Shown in pieces: positions 1 through 17,615 of a stretch of 64,000 nt of DNA; the first letter of the stretch is position 1, and each line of letters begins with the position of its first letter. The DNA lies in NCBI GenBank assembly GCA_030248215.1, contig JASANG010001718.1, positions 62,001 to 126,000 of the forward strand, in the 5' to 3' direction. Made by a program: the position numbers and the translations under genes. The notes under the pieces were generated by a model that was not told the DNA's origin, ran no database searches, and saw only the letters and a list, made by a program, of their open reading frames with translations. Source of the DNA: Enoplolaimus lenunculus (Eukaryota; Nematoda; Enoplea; Enoplida; Thoracostomopsidae).

Positions 1-95
1 ATATTTTTCCATTTTTTGCATTTTTTCCACCCCCCTCGGAAAAAAAGGAGAAAAAACATTTTTTTCCGGTAATTTTTCCGGTCAACAACCCTGGC
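1..95. repeat. End of a dispersed AAAAA/TTTTT-rich repeat
   Basis: Its reverse complement, starting AGGGTTGTTGACCGGAAAAA, matches the left end of the repeat at 20870. From 96 to about 600 I see only a short G run (301-311) and a small copy of the GCGCTATACTTGTCGT repeat (343-365). Confidence 0.5.
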
Positions 96-614
96 TATGC
101 TTATGAAAGCTAACTATACCTGAAACGTGACAAGCAACGCGTCAGCGGACGGAAATATTCGTTTATCTGTTGACAAACTGAGCAAAATTTCACGGCCAAG
201 CTGAAACATATACAGTTCATCAATGAATCACACGTATATTTTTGAACAAATATATCACTACCAAGCCAAGACAAATGAATTACACAATATTAAATTGTGC
301 AGGGGGGGGGGGTTTCGAACAACAAAAATAAACTTTGGTTTGCGCTATACTTGTCGTAAAGCGCCGTGCTTTGTCTTTTAAGGCTTTTCAAGGTACGTAA
401 ATTATATCGAATTGTAAGGACAGCCGACACAAGTAAAGTACAGTACAGTACAGCAAACTGAGTCTTAACTCTAATGGATAATTTCGAAATCAAACAAAAA
501 TATTATAAGTTTTGTTCTCTGTGACCGCTCTGGAACAAAACGTAAGCATCAAAAGTATGAGTTATCTTCACACGTCAAACTACGAGGCTTGTTCAAATAA
601 AAACATTAACTAAT

Positions 615-1145
615 TCGACAAAACGTGCAAAACGTGGATTATTTGAGCTTCTCATGACCAGCCCCATCGATTTTTTACGGTCCCACGGCCACGTTGGGAT
701 CTAATAGATTTTTTGTCATAAAGGAAGGTCATTTATACATTGTTCGATGCAACTTGAATTTTCCGCAATCATGCGATTGGCTAACGAATTATGGCCAAAA
801 ACTGGCTTGGCGCCGTCCCAAATCGCTAACAGCGCGCCAAATCAGTAGTTTGGCTTGGCCATAACTCGGTTACCAATTGCGGAATTGACTAAAATTTAAC
901 TCCATCCGACTCAGCTCCGTAAGCGTTGTCGAAATATAAATAATTTGTTTAACTTTTTAACAAAAAAATTTTTTGGGTACCGATGGTTACCTTAGGACCT
1001 TAGAAAATCGAATTTTTCAAAAATTCAAATCTGGGTCAGAAATTTCCAAGTGAAGTCATGAAAAGCTCATGCAAAAAATTTTGAAATACGCCCATGTTGG
1101 AGCGTATGCCGGCTGGCGGGAGGGTGACTGAAAAGATCGAAATAT
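615..1145. repeat. Foldback element, family F
   Basis: Inverted arms (about 640-740 and 960-1140) share GAGCTT(C/T)TCATGACC and its complement, with a centre containing AGCGCGCCAAAT. The same arms and centre recur at 41292-41921, and arms at 21410-21830 and 4785-5060. Confidence 0.6.
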
Positions 1146-1197
1146 TTGCCGTTTAAAGGTTATGTCATTTTAGCGACCTGATTTTTTCAATCTATGG

Positions 1198-1419
1198 CTA
1201 CAACTGCCGCAAATCTTGTTTGTCAATCTCAGACTCGATTTGTAGGTTCTGATAGAAACAGGCATGTTTCCAGAACACCGCGGAATCTCCAAAATGACCG
1301 TAAATATTGAACCGAATCACCGAAAATACCATCATCGGCGGTCTCAGGATTGTATTTGGCAGAGGTGGTATTTTAATATACGTATTACTTTTCAAGTGGT
1401 CATCACACAAATTTTCCAG
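1198..1419 (-). CDS. Candidate terminal exon of the WSD-like gene
   Basis: Downstream of the 1606 donor, a TTTTTAG acceptor at 1420-1421 opens a 73-codon frame in the required phase 0, ending in TAG at 1198-1200. The intron would be 186 bp. The peptide (for example VIRFNIYGHFGDSAVFW, then QNLQIESEIDKQDLRQL) does not show an obvious WSD C-terminal motif, so the link rests only on phase, length and position. The true end could instead lie beyond the window. Confidence 0.3.
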   Translation of the reverse strand: MENLCDDHLKSNTYIKIPPLPNTILRPPMMVFSVIRFNIYGHFGDSAVFWKHACFYQNLQIESEIDKQDLRQL

Positions 1420-1605
1420 CTAAAAACTAGGCTGTCCACTAGACATTTCTAGAGGAGGGGGAGACGGCCACCCAGACCGCCCACCAATGGGACCGCCCTG
1501 GCGCCCTACACACCGCATAATTGCCGATCCCTCCAGGCTACCCTTCCTTAAAACTCAATTCTACGTATATATATATATATACATCATCGATTCCAGTTTA
1601 CTCAC

Positions 1606-7694
<6,089 letters not shown>

Positions 7695-7740
7695 TGCTCA
7701 GGTTGACGCTAGCGTTGTTTGCCGCATGAGTCGACTGTGA

Positions 7741-8043
7741 TATATTGCTGTTTATTGCTGGCGATGTTGTTGTCGTTGTTGTTGTTCTTGTTGTTGTTGT
7801 TGTTGTTGCTGCTGCTGTCGTTATTTTGTCGTCGTTGCTGCTAGTACTGTTAGCGTTGATGTTTTGTTGTTGTTGCTGCTGTTGTTGTTACTGTAGTTTG
7901 GTTGTTGTCGCAGGCGTCGTTGTTGCTGTTATTGCTGTTTTGTTATGTTATAGTTGTTTTTTCTGCTGTTATGTTTCAGCTACTGTTGATGTTGTTGCTG
8001 CTGCTGCTGCTGTTCTTGTTCGTGGTGGTGGTGGTGGTAGTGA

Positions 8044-8104
<61 letters not shown>

Positions 8105-8225
8105 GGTGGTGGTGGTGATGTTGTTGTTGTTTTTTTTGTTGTTGTTGTTGTTGTTGTAGCTGCTGTTGTTGCTGCTGCTGTTGCTAAAGTTCCTTGTTTT
8201 ACTTTGTTTTGTTGCTGCTGATCTG
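7741..8225 (-). repeat. Triplet-rich (CAA/CAG/ACC) leader upstream of the WSD-like gene
   Basis: About 480 bp dominated on the minus strand by CAA, CAG and ACC triplets, interrupted and mixed. It lies just upstream of the exon 1 start codon and is the natural place for the 5' leader or promoter. The in-frame TGA just before the ATG argues against coding. I see no convincing TATA or initiator. Confidence 0.6.
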
Positions 8226-8490
8226 TTTGTTGGTATAGCTAATCAATCAACTTGTACCAATTAAAAGTGCCGCTGTGGCCACTTACGGTATTCAGATTGC
8301 ACTCATACCCTGTTACGTGCTATTTAGGCGCACACAAACAACAATTAGTTTTATTCTTTCAAGTAAAATCATTGACCATCCATATATCAGTTGTTAAACT
8401 TTTACTAATAAAGTTCGCTATTACCACAGTCTAAACCACAGTATACGTACCATAGAGAAAACTACTCTAACGACGCGAACAATAATAACG

Positions 8491-8985
8491 ATTAAGGGTT
8501 GCGCTATACTTGTCGTGCGGCGCCGTCCGCCACCATACGGCATCGTAGGTGAGTAATGCGCGTGCGTACCGTAACGTGACGCGCGGTAACGGACGGCGCC
8601 GTACGAGTGACCGACGGCGCCGTACGAGTGACCGACGGCGCCGTACGAGTGACCGACGGCGTCGTACGAGTGACCGACGGCGCCGTACGAGTGCCTGACG
8701 GCGCCGTACGAGTGACCGACGGCGCCGTACGAGTGACCGACGGCTCCGTACGAGTGACCGACGGCGCCGTACGAGTGACCGACGGCGCCGTACGAGTGAC
8801 CGACGGCGCCGTACGAGTGACCGACGGCGACGTAAGAGTGACCTATGGTGCTGTACGAGTGACGGACTGCGTCGTACAGATGACGAACCGCGCCGTACGC
8901 GTAATGAAGGGCGCTGCACGACTGACGAACGACGTCGCGCGGGCGACTGACGGCGGCAGACGTCATCAAAGGCACATCGCTACCT
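8491..8985. repeat. 21-bp GC-rich minisatellite inside a dispersed repeat
   Basis: About 15 units of GTGACCGACGGCGCCGTACGA (period 21; palindromes GGCGCC and CGTACG) run from about 8588 to 8905 and decay on both sides. The flank GGGTTGCGCTATACTTGTCG recurs near 343, and in reverse near 52600, so the array appears to have grown from the inner part of a mobile repeat. It is strikingly GC-rich and CpG-rich for this region. Confidence 0.85.
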
Positions 8986-8990
8986 AACAA

Positions 8991-9711
8991 GTATTTCTAC
9001 TAATATACGACCATTTTAGAATGTAGCACAAATTTTCAGCTTCGATTCAAACAGAAGAAATATTAAGAATGTATGCTCGTGTCCATGAAACCGGGACATT
9101 TGTCCAAGCCTGTGAAACCTGGGTGGAATGAATATTACACCTCTCCCCCTAGAAAAGTTCCATCATCACGTGGTAAATCTTGCGCAAAATCCTTGTATGC
9201 CTCTCTAAAAATCGTTAGCCCCTCTCTAGCATTGAATTCAACTGACGGCATAGTTTGCAAAAGTCGTACGTTAAGAATTAACATGCATTTATGCATACAT
9301 CCTTACTTCAAGCAATATTTGATAATGCACGAAGCAAACGTATAGCAAGCAATACTGTGGGTGGGAGCACTTGCAATCAATGCTTATCAGAATTTTTCAT
9401 TTTTGAAAGTCCGTCTAAAAGGTTTAAAATCATATGAACACGGTAGTGTTCATATATATGATTCGCGCATCTCAAGCGCGTATTTTCAGTTTAGTTCGCA
9501 TCTTGATGCTCAAGTAATATCAGACCTGTATCGTTTAAATTTTGTACACTGGTATCCTAGTACGTAAGGAATATTTGTGCCAAAGGATTTTGCAAACCAA
9601 TGTGGTCTTCAATAGTTACGGTCAAAAAACTCCTTACAGAAAGTGCACGAAATTTTTCATTTTGGTTCAACACGTTTTACACGTTAGCTATGTAATTTTA
9701 CGATTATTTCA
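8991..9711. other. No gene seen
   Basis: AT-rich spacer between two minisatellites. Parts (9536-9690) resemble 15600-15680, so some is repeat-derived. The short frames here look like chance. Confidence 0.4.
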
Positions 9712-12700
9712 GCTCAACGGTTGGTTTCACCCCAACGGTTGGCTTCAACCCAACGAATGGTTTTGCCCTAACGGTTGGTTTCACCCCAACGGTTGGTTTT
9801 GCCCCAACGGTTGGCTTCAACCCAACGAATGGTTTTGCCCCAACGGTTGGTTTTGCCCCAACGGTTGGTTTTACCCCAACGGTTGGTTTTACCTCAACGG
9901 TTGGTTTTGCCCCAACGGTTTATTTTACCCCAACGGTTGGTTTTGCCCCAACGGTTGGTTTTACCCCAATGGTTGGTTTTGCCCCAACGGTTGGTTTTGC
10001 CCCAACGGTTGGTTTTGCCCCAACGGTTGGTTTCAGCTCAACGGTTTGTTTCACCCCAACGGTTGGCTTCAACCCAACGAATGGTTTTGCCCCAACGGTT
10101 GGTTTTGCCCCAACGGTTGGTTTCAGCTCAACGGTTGGCTTCAACCCAAGGAATGGTTTTGCCCCAACGGTTGGTTTTGCCCCAACGGTTGGTTTTACCT
10201 CAACGGTTGGTTTTGCCCCAACGGTTGGTTTTACCCCAACGGTTGGTTTTACCCCAACTGTTGGTTTCACCCCAACGGTTGGTTTCACCCCAACGGTTGG
10301 TTTTGCCCCCCCGGTTGGTTTTGCCCTAACGGTTGGTTTCACCCCAACGGTTGGTTTTGCCCCAACGGTTGGTTTCAGCTCAACGGTTTGTTTCACCCCA
10401 ACGGTTGGCTTCACCCCAACGGAAGGTTTCACCCCAACGGATGGTTTCACCCCAACAGTCGGTTCCACCCCAGCGGTTGGTTTTACCCCAACGGTTGGTT
10501 TTACCCCAACGGTTGGTTTCACCCCAACGGTTGGTTTCACCCCAACGGTTGGTCTCACCCCAACAGTCGGTTTCGCCCTAACGGTTGGTTTCACCCCAAC
10601 GGTTGGTTTTGCCCCAACGGTTGGTTTTACCCCAACGGTTGGTTTTGCCCCAACGGTTGGTTTCAGCTCAACGGTTGGTTTCACCCCAACGGTTGGCTTC
10701 AACCCAACGAATGGTTTTGCCCCAACGGTTGGTTTTGCCCTAACGGTTGGTTTCACCCCAACGGTTGGTTTTGCCCCAACGGTTGGTTTCAGCTCAACGG
10801 TTGGTTTCACCCCAACGGTTGGCTTCAACGCAACGAATGGTTTTGCCCCAACGGTTGGTTTTGCCCCAACGGTTGGTTTTACCCCAACGGTTGGTTTTAC
10901 CCCAACGGTTGGTTTTGCCCCAACGGTTGGTTTTACCGCAACGGTTGGTTTTGCCCCAACGGTTGGTTTCAGCTCAACGGTTGGTTTCACCCCAACGGTT
11001 GGTTTCAGCTCAACGGTTGGTTTCACCCCAACGGTTGGTTTCAACCCAACGAATGGTTTTGCCCCAACGGTTGCTTTTGCCCCAACGGTTGGTTTTGCCC
11101 CAACGGTTGGTTTTACCCCAACGGTTGGTTTTGCCCCAACGGTTGGTTTTACCCCAACGGTTGGTTTTGCCCCAACGGTTGGTTTTGCCCCAACGGTTGG
11201 TTTCACCCCAACGGATGGTTTCACCCCAACAGTCGGTTCCACCCCAACGGTTGGTTTTACCCCAACTGTTGGTTTCACCCCAACGGGTGGTTTCACCCCA
11301 ACGGTTGGTTTTGCCCCAACGGTTGGTTTTGCCCTAACGGTTGGTTTCACCCCAACGGTTGGTTTTGCCCCAACGGTTGGTTTCAGCTCAACGGTTTGTT
11401 TCACCCCAACGGTTGGCTTCACCCCAACGGAAGGTTTCACCCCAACGGATGGTATCACCCCAACAGTCGGTTCCACCCCAGCGGTTGGTTTTACCCCAAC
11501 GGTTGGTTTTACCCCAACGGTTGGTTTCACCCCAACGGTTGGTTTCACCCCAACGGTTGGTCTCACCCCAACAGTCGGTTTCGCCCCAACGGTTGGTTTC
11601 ACCCCAACGGTTGGTTTTGCCCCAACGGTTGGTTTCACCCCAACGGTTGGTTTTGCCCCAACGGTTGGTTTCAGCTCAACGGTTGGTTTCACCCCAACGG
11701 TTGGCTTCAACCCAACGAATGGTTTTGCCCCAACGGTTGGTTTCACCTCAGCGGTTGGCTTCACCCCAACAATTGGTTTCACCCCAACGGTTGGTTTTGC
11801 CCCAACGGTTGGTTTTGCCACAACGGTTGGTTTCACCTCAACGGTTGGTTTTGCCCCAACGGTTGGTTTCAGCTCAACGGTTGGTTTCACCCCAACGGTT
11901 GGCTTCACCCCAACGGATGGTTTCACCCCAACGGATGGTTTCACCCCAACGGATGGTTTCACCCCAACGGATGGTTTCACCCCAACTGTTGGTTTCACCC
12001 CAACGGTTGGTTTCACCCCAACGGTTGGTTTTGCCCCAACGGTTGGTTTTGCCCCAACGGTTGGTTTCACCCCAACGGTTGGTTTCAGCTCAACGGTTGG
12101 TTTCACCCCAACGGTTGGCTTCACCCCAACGGATGGTTTCACCCCAACAGTCGGCTGCACCCCAACGGTTGGTTTTACCCCAACGGTTGGTTTCACCCCA
12201 ACGGTTGGTTTCACCCCAACGGTTGGTCTCACCCCAACAGTCGGTTTCACCCCAACGGTTGGTTTCACCCCAACGGTTGGTTTTGCCACAACGGTTGGTT
12301 TCACCCCAACGGTTGGTTTACCTCAGCGGTTGGCTTCACCCCAACGGTTAGCTTGACCCCAACGGTTGGTCTCACCCCAACAGTCGGTTTCACCCCAACG
12401 ATTGGTTTCACCCCAACGGTTGGTTTTGCCCCAACGGTTGGGTTTACCCCAACGGTCGGTTTCATCCCAACGGTTGGTTTTACCCCAACGGTTGGTTTGA
12501 CCCCTACGATTGGTTTCACCACAACGTTTGGTTTCACCCTAACCATTGGTTTCACCACAACGGTCGGTTTCATCCCAACGGTAGGTTTCACCCCAACGGT
12601 TGGTTTGACCCCTACGATTGGTTTCACCACAACGTTTGGTTTCACCCTAACCATTGGTTTCACCACAACGGTCGGTTTCATCCCAACGGTTGGTTTCACC

Positions 12701-13150
12701 CCAACGGTCGGTTTCACCCCAACGGTTGGTTTCACCCTAACGGTTGGTTTCAACCTAACGGTTGGTTTCAGCCCAACGGTTGATTTCACCCAACGGTTGA
12801 TTTCACCCCAACGGTTGGTTTCACCCCAACGGTTGGTTTCATCCCAACGATTGGTTTCACCCCAACGGTTGGCTTTACCCCAACGGTTGGTTTCACCCCA
12901 ACGGTTGATTTCACCCCAACGGTTGGTTTCATCTCAACGGTTGGTTTTGCCCCAACGGTTCGTTTCACCGCAGGGGCTCGTTTCACCCCAGCGGTTAATT
13001 TTGCCCCAGACGTTGGTTTCACCGTAACGGCTGGTTTCACCTCAACGGTCGGTTTCAGCCCAAGGGTTGGTTTCACACAAACGGTTAGCTTCACCGCAAC
13101 GGACGATGTCACCCCATCGTTTGCTTCGCCCCAACTCTTGGTTTCATACA
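9712..13150 (+). repeat. 18-bp minisatellite array, about 190 units, with higher-order repeats
   Basis: The unit is close to CAACGGTTGGTTTCACCC (18 bp, six codons). Variants TTTTGCCCC, TTCAGCT, GGCTTCA and AACGAATGG are arranged non-randomly: a block at 10321 recurs at 11329 (1008 bp = 56 units), and one at 12499 recurs at 12607 (108 bp = 6 units). Because 18 is a multiple of three and the unit holds no stop in any forward frame, all three plus frames and one minus frame stay open for hundreds of codons (PNGWFH, PTVGFT and PQRLVS). This is best read as non-coding satellite DNA. Confidence 0.9.
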
Positions 13151-13295
13151 AATACTTTGATTAGGCGCTTGTTGCCATGACAATAGTTTCTTTCAGCCAA
13201 GCGATCTATTTAAACTCAGTATTTGGTTTAATCAGTCCTCTCATTTTTCATAACCTGGATTGGTGGATTAAAGCAGCAGCTTGGTAAAGCGGTTG

Positions 13296-14201
13296 AAACT
13301 AGAAAAAAATGCTCAGCACTTGAGCAAAAAGGGATATGTTTCATATTCCTATTAAAAGTATGGTAAACTAGATCAGCACATTCGCTTGATGTAACCTGGA
13401 AAAGTATTAAGAAACAATAGCGGCCAAAATCATGTTAATTATTAATTTTTCTGAAACATATTGCGGACAGCAAATCTATTGCTAACATTTAAGTTTTTGA
13501 CAGGATTTGTTAGGAATTTTCAGAAATTCCTTAGGGTCGCAGAGACATGGCTGAGGTATACCGCTCTTTGATTTTGCAAGTTAATCGATGTTGCCAGAAT
13601 ACGGTGCAATTTGTGAGCGTCAATAGTCGTGACTATGCAGTGAAACAGATAAATAACTCGGGTGGGAAATGCGCATTTATATAATTTGTTACTAAGGTAA
13701 AAAATCGAGTAAACTCAAAAGTCACTTATAAGTGGAGTCTTTTTTAAAGCATCAATTGCAATTCGTTTTGTGACTTCTGTTCACGAAAGTATCTAACAAA
13801 ATTGGTCATCAAAACTCTAACAGCCATTATGTCGCCACACAATGCTCTTATGAAATTCAATTAACTATGGTAATACAAAGCCATAGGTAAATTTAATACG
13901 TTTTGTAGAGAACTTCAATATACGTTCATGGATTCCAAGCTACATCTGTCTACATTTCAGAAATAATTTCGCTTTGCATTCAAGAAAAGCATCTGTTTCT
14001 TACAAAAAAATATTACAGAAATTTTGCTGTCCGCAATATGTTTCAGAAAAATTAATAATTGGCATGATTTTGGCAGCTATTGTTTCTTAATACTTTTCCA
14101 GGTTACATCAAGCGAATGTGCTGATCTAGTTTACCATACTTTTAATAGGAATATGAAACATATCCCTTTTTGCTCAAGTGCTGAGCATTTTTTTCTAGTT
14201 T
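13296..14201. mobile_element. Inverted-repeat DNA transposon (MITE-like), 179-bp arms
   Basis: Left arm 13296-13474 and right arm 14023-14201 are near-identical inverted repeats beginning AAACTAGAAAAAAATGCTCA. The 550-bp middle has no convincing transposase frame. Target duplication not clear. Confidence 0.85.
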
Positions 14202-16500
14202 TAAATTTGTTTTTTGTTTCAAATGTAAGCAAGGATCAAAACCACAGTTTGGTATTTACGTTAAATGTAACCACCAAATATCCCTGAAACAAATGTGGCT
14301 TTCGGTTCCTTCAAGCCAATAAGTATGTACTGTTCCAACCAACTGTAAATAAGTACTGTTCCAGCTGTTAATAAGTACTGTTCCAGCTGTTGAATAAAAT
14401 TATGTGCCACAACATTGCACCTTTACATTAAAATCTGCGTTTCAGTTACTACAGGTCAAAAGTTATAATACCAGCATGTAAACACCGTTGATGGACGTCA
14501 AAACTAAACGCGGCTCATTATATGTTCAATACTAAATGTCTGCCGGACAAAATAGGTGATACGATATATACGAATGACGGATATCATAAGTAACTCTCGC
14601 ATGAACTAAACTCTGTTTCTGTATATAGGGTAGTTATACGCAAGTAGGGGGTTTAGACCAAGTGACGGGCAAACATGGCACTTTTTTTACTTCTCCAGCC
14701 CACATGCCGCGGGTAGCATGCAACTCCGCTTGCAACAATTATACAAAAGCATTACTTTTCTATTAACCAAAATAAATTTTTTGTACACAATAAACTAAGT
14801 AGTACTGCACGTTATAAAATTTTGTGTCTAATGCATAATTAATTGCTATGTGGAAGCGAAGTCAACTATAACCAATAGATCCACGAATATTTCAGAAACC
14901 ACAACGGTTTCGCAACGAAAGCACAATGTTTAACGGAGTCATGAATCGCGATACCTACAAATGTAACGCAGATACGTGCATGTGCGCCAATCCCAAAACA
15001 GATATTTCATGTAACATATTACCAACTCGAACCATCATTGAAAAAAAGACCACAAACTGTAAAACTTAAACCACCTAAGCTGCTGACATTTTTCCACACT
15101 CATGACCACATATTTGGCTCTACGACAAATAGCTTATCTATACTTTATCCTTTGCAATAAACAGACATCTATTGTATTTGTTGATTTTTAAACGAACAAT
15201 AAATATTTGCCGAATTTTTAGTTTCATTTTATAAGCAATTCTTATCAGACACAACATCTTAATCGGGACTCAGATTTTAACCAAATCCGGCCATCCCTGC
15301 CGTCGTCGGCTAGCAGTCAGTCTCGGCCGTCTCTCTATTAGTTGGGCAGTACAATTCTGACAAATCACAGTCTCGGCACTCATATTCTATTTTAGAATAT
15401 TCAAGGGTGCATGCAAACGAGATTTGAAATGTCACCCCCCTCTACCTTCAGCATTTTTGTACAGGGTTCTTATACTCGGTTTCAGTTTGCAACACAAGAA
15501 GCCACCGTTCAAAATTTTGTATACAACATATTCGCCGGCTTCCCAAAATCCTGGCTTCGTCCATGACAACATTTGGCACATTTTGCTTTTCTAACAAACG
15601 CAAAGTGCAAGAAACTGTAGTTTATGAATTTTTCATTTTTATTCAACTTTTTGGTACCAAATTTGTGTATTGGTATCCCATCACACAATGCAAAGGACGA
15701 TTTAGACGTTACATTTCATGCACATTGAAAGCTCTGAACAGCATTAGTTAAGCCATTAAAACAATATCAATTATATTAACTTCATCCTGTAAAATTGAGT
15801 TGATGCCCAACGGCGAAATATTAATCGAAATTAAAACGAGAAAACATTAATATTATTCATTATTAATCAGCAACGGATCCAAAAATTCCTGAAGGTGCTC
15901 GAGTGATGTAGAATAGTGAAAACGCTCGCAGCGAACGACAAGCCAACCACAGTTCTAGCACTAAATCTTAATATAAAATTTTGGTTCTAATCCCTATTGG
16001 GAAGCCATGGCCTGGGTGGAACTCCATTGGACCAATCACTGTTTATTATAATTTCGCTCGCTTGCAAAACTGTATTATACAGCTGCGAAACATAAAACCA
16101 AAAATACCCAAAGCCCACTGGTGAAACAGGTGAAGTTTAAGGCGCAAGGCATAATTCAGTTCCAATCAGGGCCACAACTGCTGGGGGGGGGGGGTGGGAG
16201 GGGCGAGGGGGGCATCGCATTCCGTGGACATCTTCGCACCCCTAGCCGATAACTTTTCGGCAGTACTAAAAGAAATCTACGTTAGGACGATTTTTCTAGC
16301 CGACTCTAACAACTTTCTCGCCCTCTCTACAAATAATACGTAGTTGCAGGCTTGTTGCATATAGGCGTTTCATTTTAGCGATTCTTAAAATATACACCAA
16401 ATGGTTACGCTAAACGTTTAGGACCGAGCAGCGCCACAAGGCGCCGTCCGCCACTACGTGTTTTGTAAAAATTATCCTTTGACAGGACGCGCGAGCACTA
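14202..16500. other. No gene seen
   Basis: AT-rich. A roughly 25-bp direct repeat (AAGTACTGTTCCAGCTGTT, about 3 copies) lies at 14315-14392 and a G-rich stretch at 16183-16212. At 16430-16465 a small piece of the GGCGCCGTCCGCCA repeat appears. Confidence 0.4.
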
Positions 16501-16504
16501 TCTT

Positions 16505-16530
16505 ACTACTACTACTACTACTACTACTAC
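16505..16530 (+). repeat. (CTA)n microsatellite
   Basis: About nine perfect CTA units. Confidence 0.9.
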
Positions 16531-17501
16531 ATATACTGTTACACAATTGCCCAAATCGTACCATATATATAGCCCGAAACGTGCCAACTATGAAACTGGC
16601 AGTGCCGTTTGAGAACTCAACCACTTTTGAGATCAGTCCGACGCTTCTGGTTGGCACCACTTTAGCCATTAAACGGTATACTAAAACTATCCGTTACTCT
16701 CAACCTTACTCAAAAACAGTTTTTGATACTTGCCGCAAACCCAGCTCATTTAATCATACTCAGCGCGCCTTCTACACTCAGACAAAGCTGACCCTATTCT
16801 TGTCAAGATAGTATACGTATATATATTCAGGTATTACTTACGTATAATGCAAGACCAAACCAAAGATGCCGATAGGGACAAAGCTCTACAGAGGCTTACA
16901 AGATCTCTTGACACTACCTGCAGGTTAAAAACTCAAAAACACGTCTGTATGTACGGTCAAAGTGTATATTTTTGTTTCATTTCCGTTTCTACTCATGACA
17001 AAAATTAATTAATAATTTGCACAAATTGAAACTCGACTAATACAACGGCGTTGTGTTGTACAATAATGGTTGCAACTACGGAGTGTAACACCGGTGCGCC
17101 AACCTCTCTGTGACCGTTTCGGTCTCAGTAGCCACCAAAATGTATTAACTGTTCGGTAGCATTCATGAAATTCTATGATAGCTAAATGTTCACTGCCCCT
17201 CCAAAAATGTTCTTCCACCCGCTGCTAACAATCATTGGTTGTGGAACTGCGTAAAAAAGCGTTCATATTAAGTCTGATTGGTGCACATATATAAGGGAAG
17301 ATGCAGGGTATACGTATATACCATCTTCCCAAAATTTCTAAGTAGACGAGAAACTAGTCACTTTTACCAGATTCCAAAAAATAACAATTTTCCCGCTCGC
17401 TATATATAATTTCATGTAAAAAAACTTTCAAACGACATATTATGCCCACCGAAATCAATTCGTAGCTACAATTCTGACAACCACTGTACATTGCTTATAG
17501 T

Positions 17502-17615
17502 CAGGGTGCAACCGGAATTCCGGTTCCGGTAGGGAAATCCGGTATTTTTCACTATCCGGTTCCGGTATGAAATCCGGTATTTTTTCACCGGAATTTTCCG
17601 GTATTTTTGGTGTTG
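17502..17615 (+). mobile_element. 5' part of a CAGGGTG hAT-like MITE
   Basis: Begins CAGGGTGCAACCGGAATTCC, followed by several CCGGTTCCGG motifs as in the complete copies at 25041 and 27465. The 3' end was not found. Confidence 0.5.

Noticed and set aside
7745-8221. Plus-strand Val/Leu/Cys-rich frames
   Set aside because: Simple triplet repeats read in three frames; more likely the leader region of the minus-strand gene.
8421-8990. Repeat frames VTDGAVR and HSYGAVG
   Set aside because: Readings of the 21-bp minisatellite; period divisible by three explains openness.
9542-13027. A 1161-codon plus frame and other long frames over the 18-bp array as genes
   Set aside because: The 18-bp unit lacks stops in every plus frame, so long frames are automatic. 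The reading passes between three unrelated peptide repeats, and no start context, introns or domain support it.
16458-16811. A 117-codon plus frame with a Leu run
   Set aside because: The Leu run is the (CTA)n microsatellite; the remainder has no recognisable domain.
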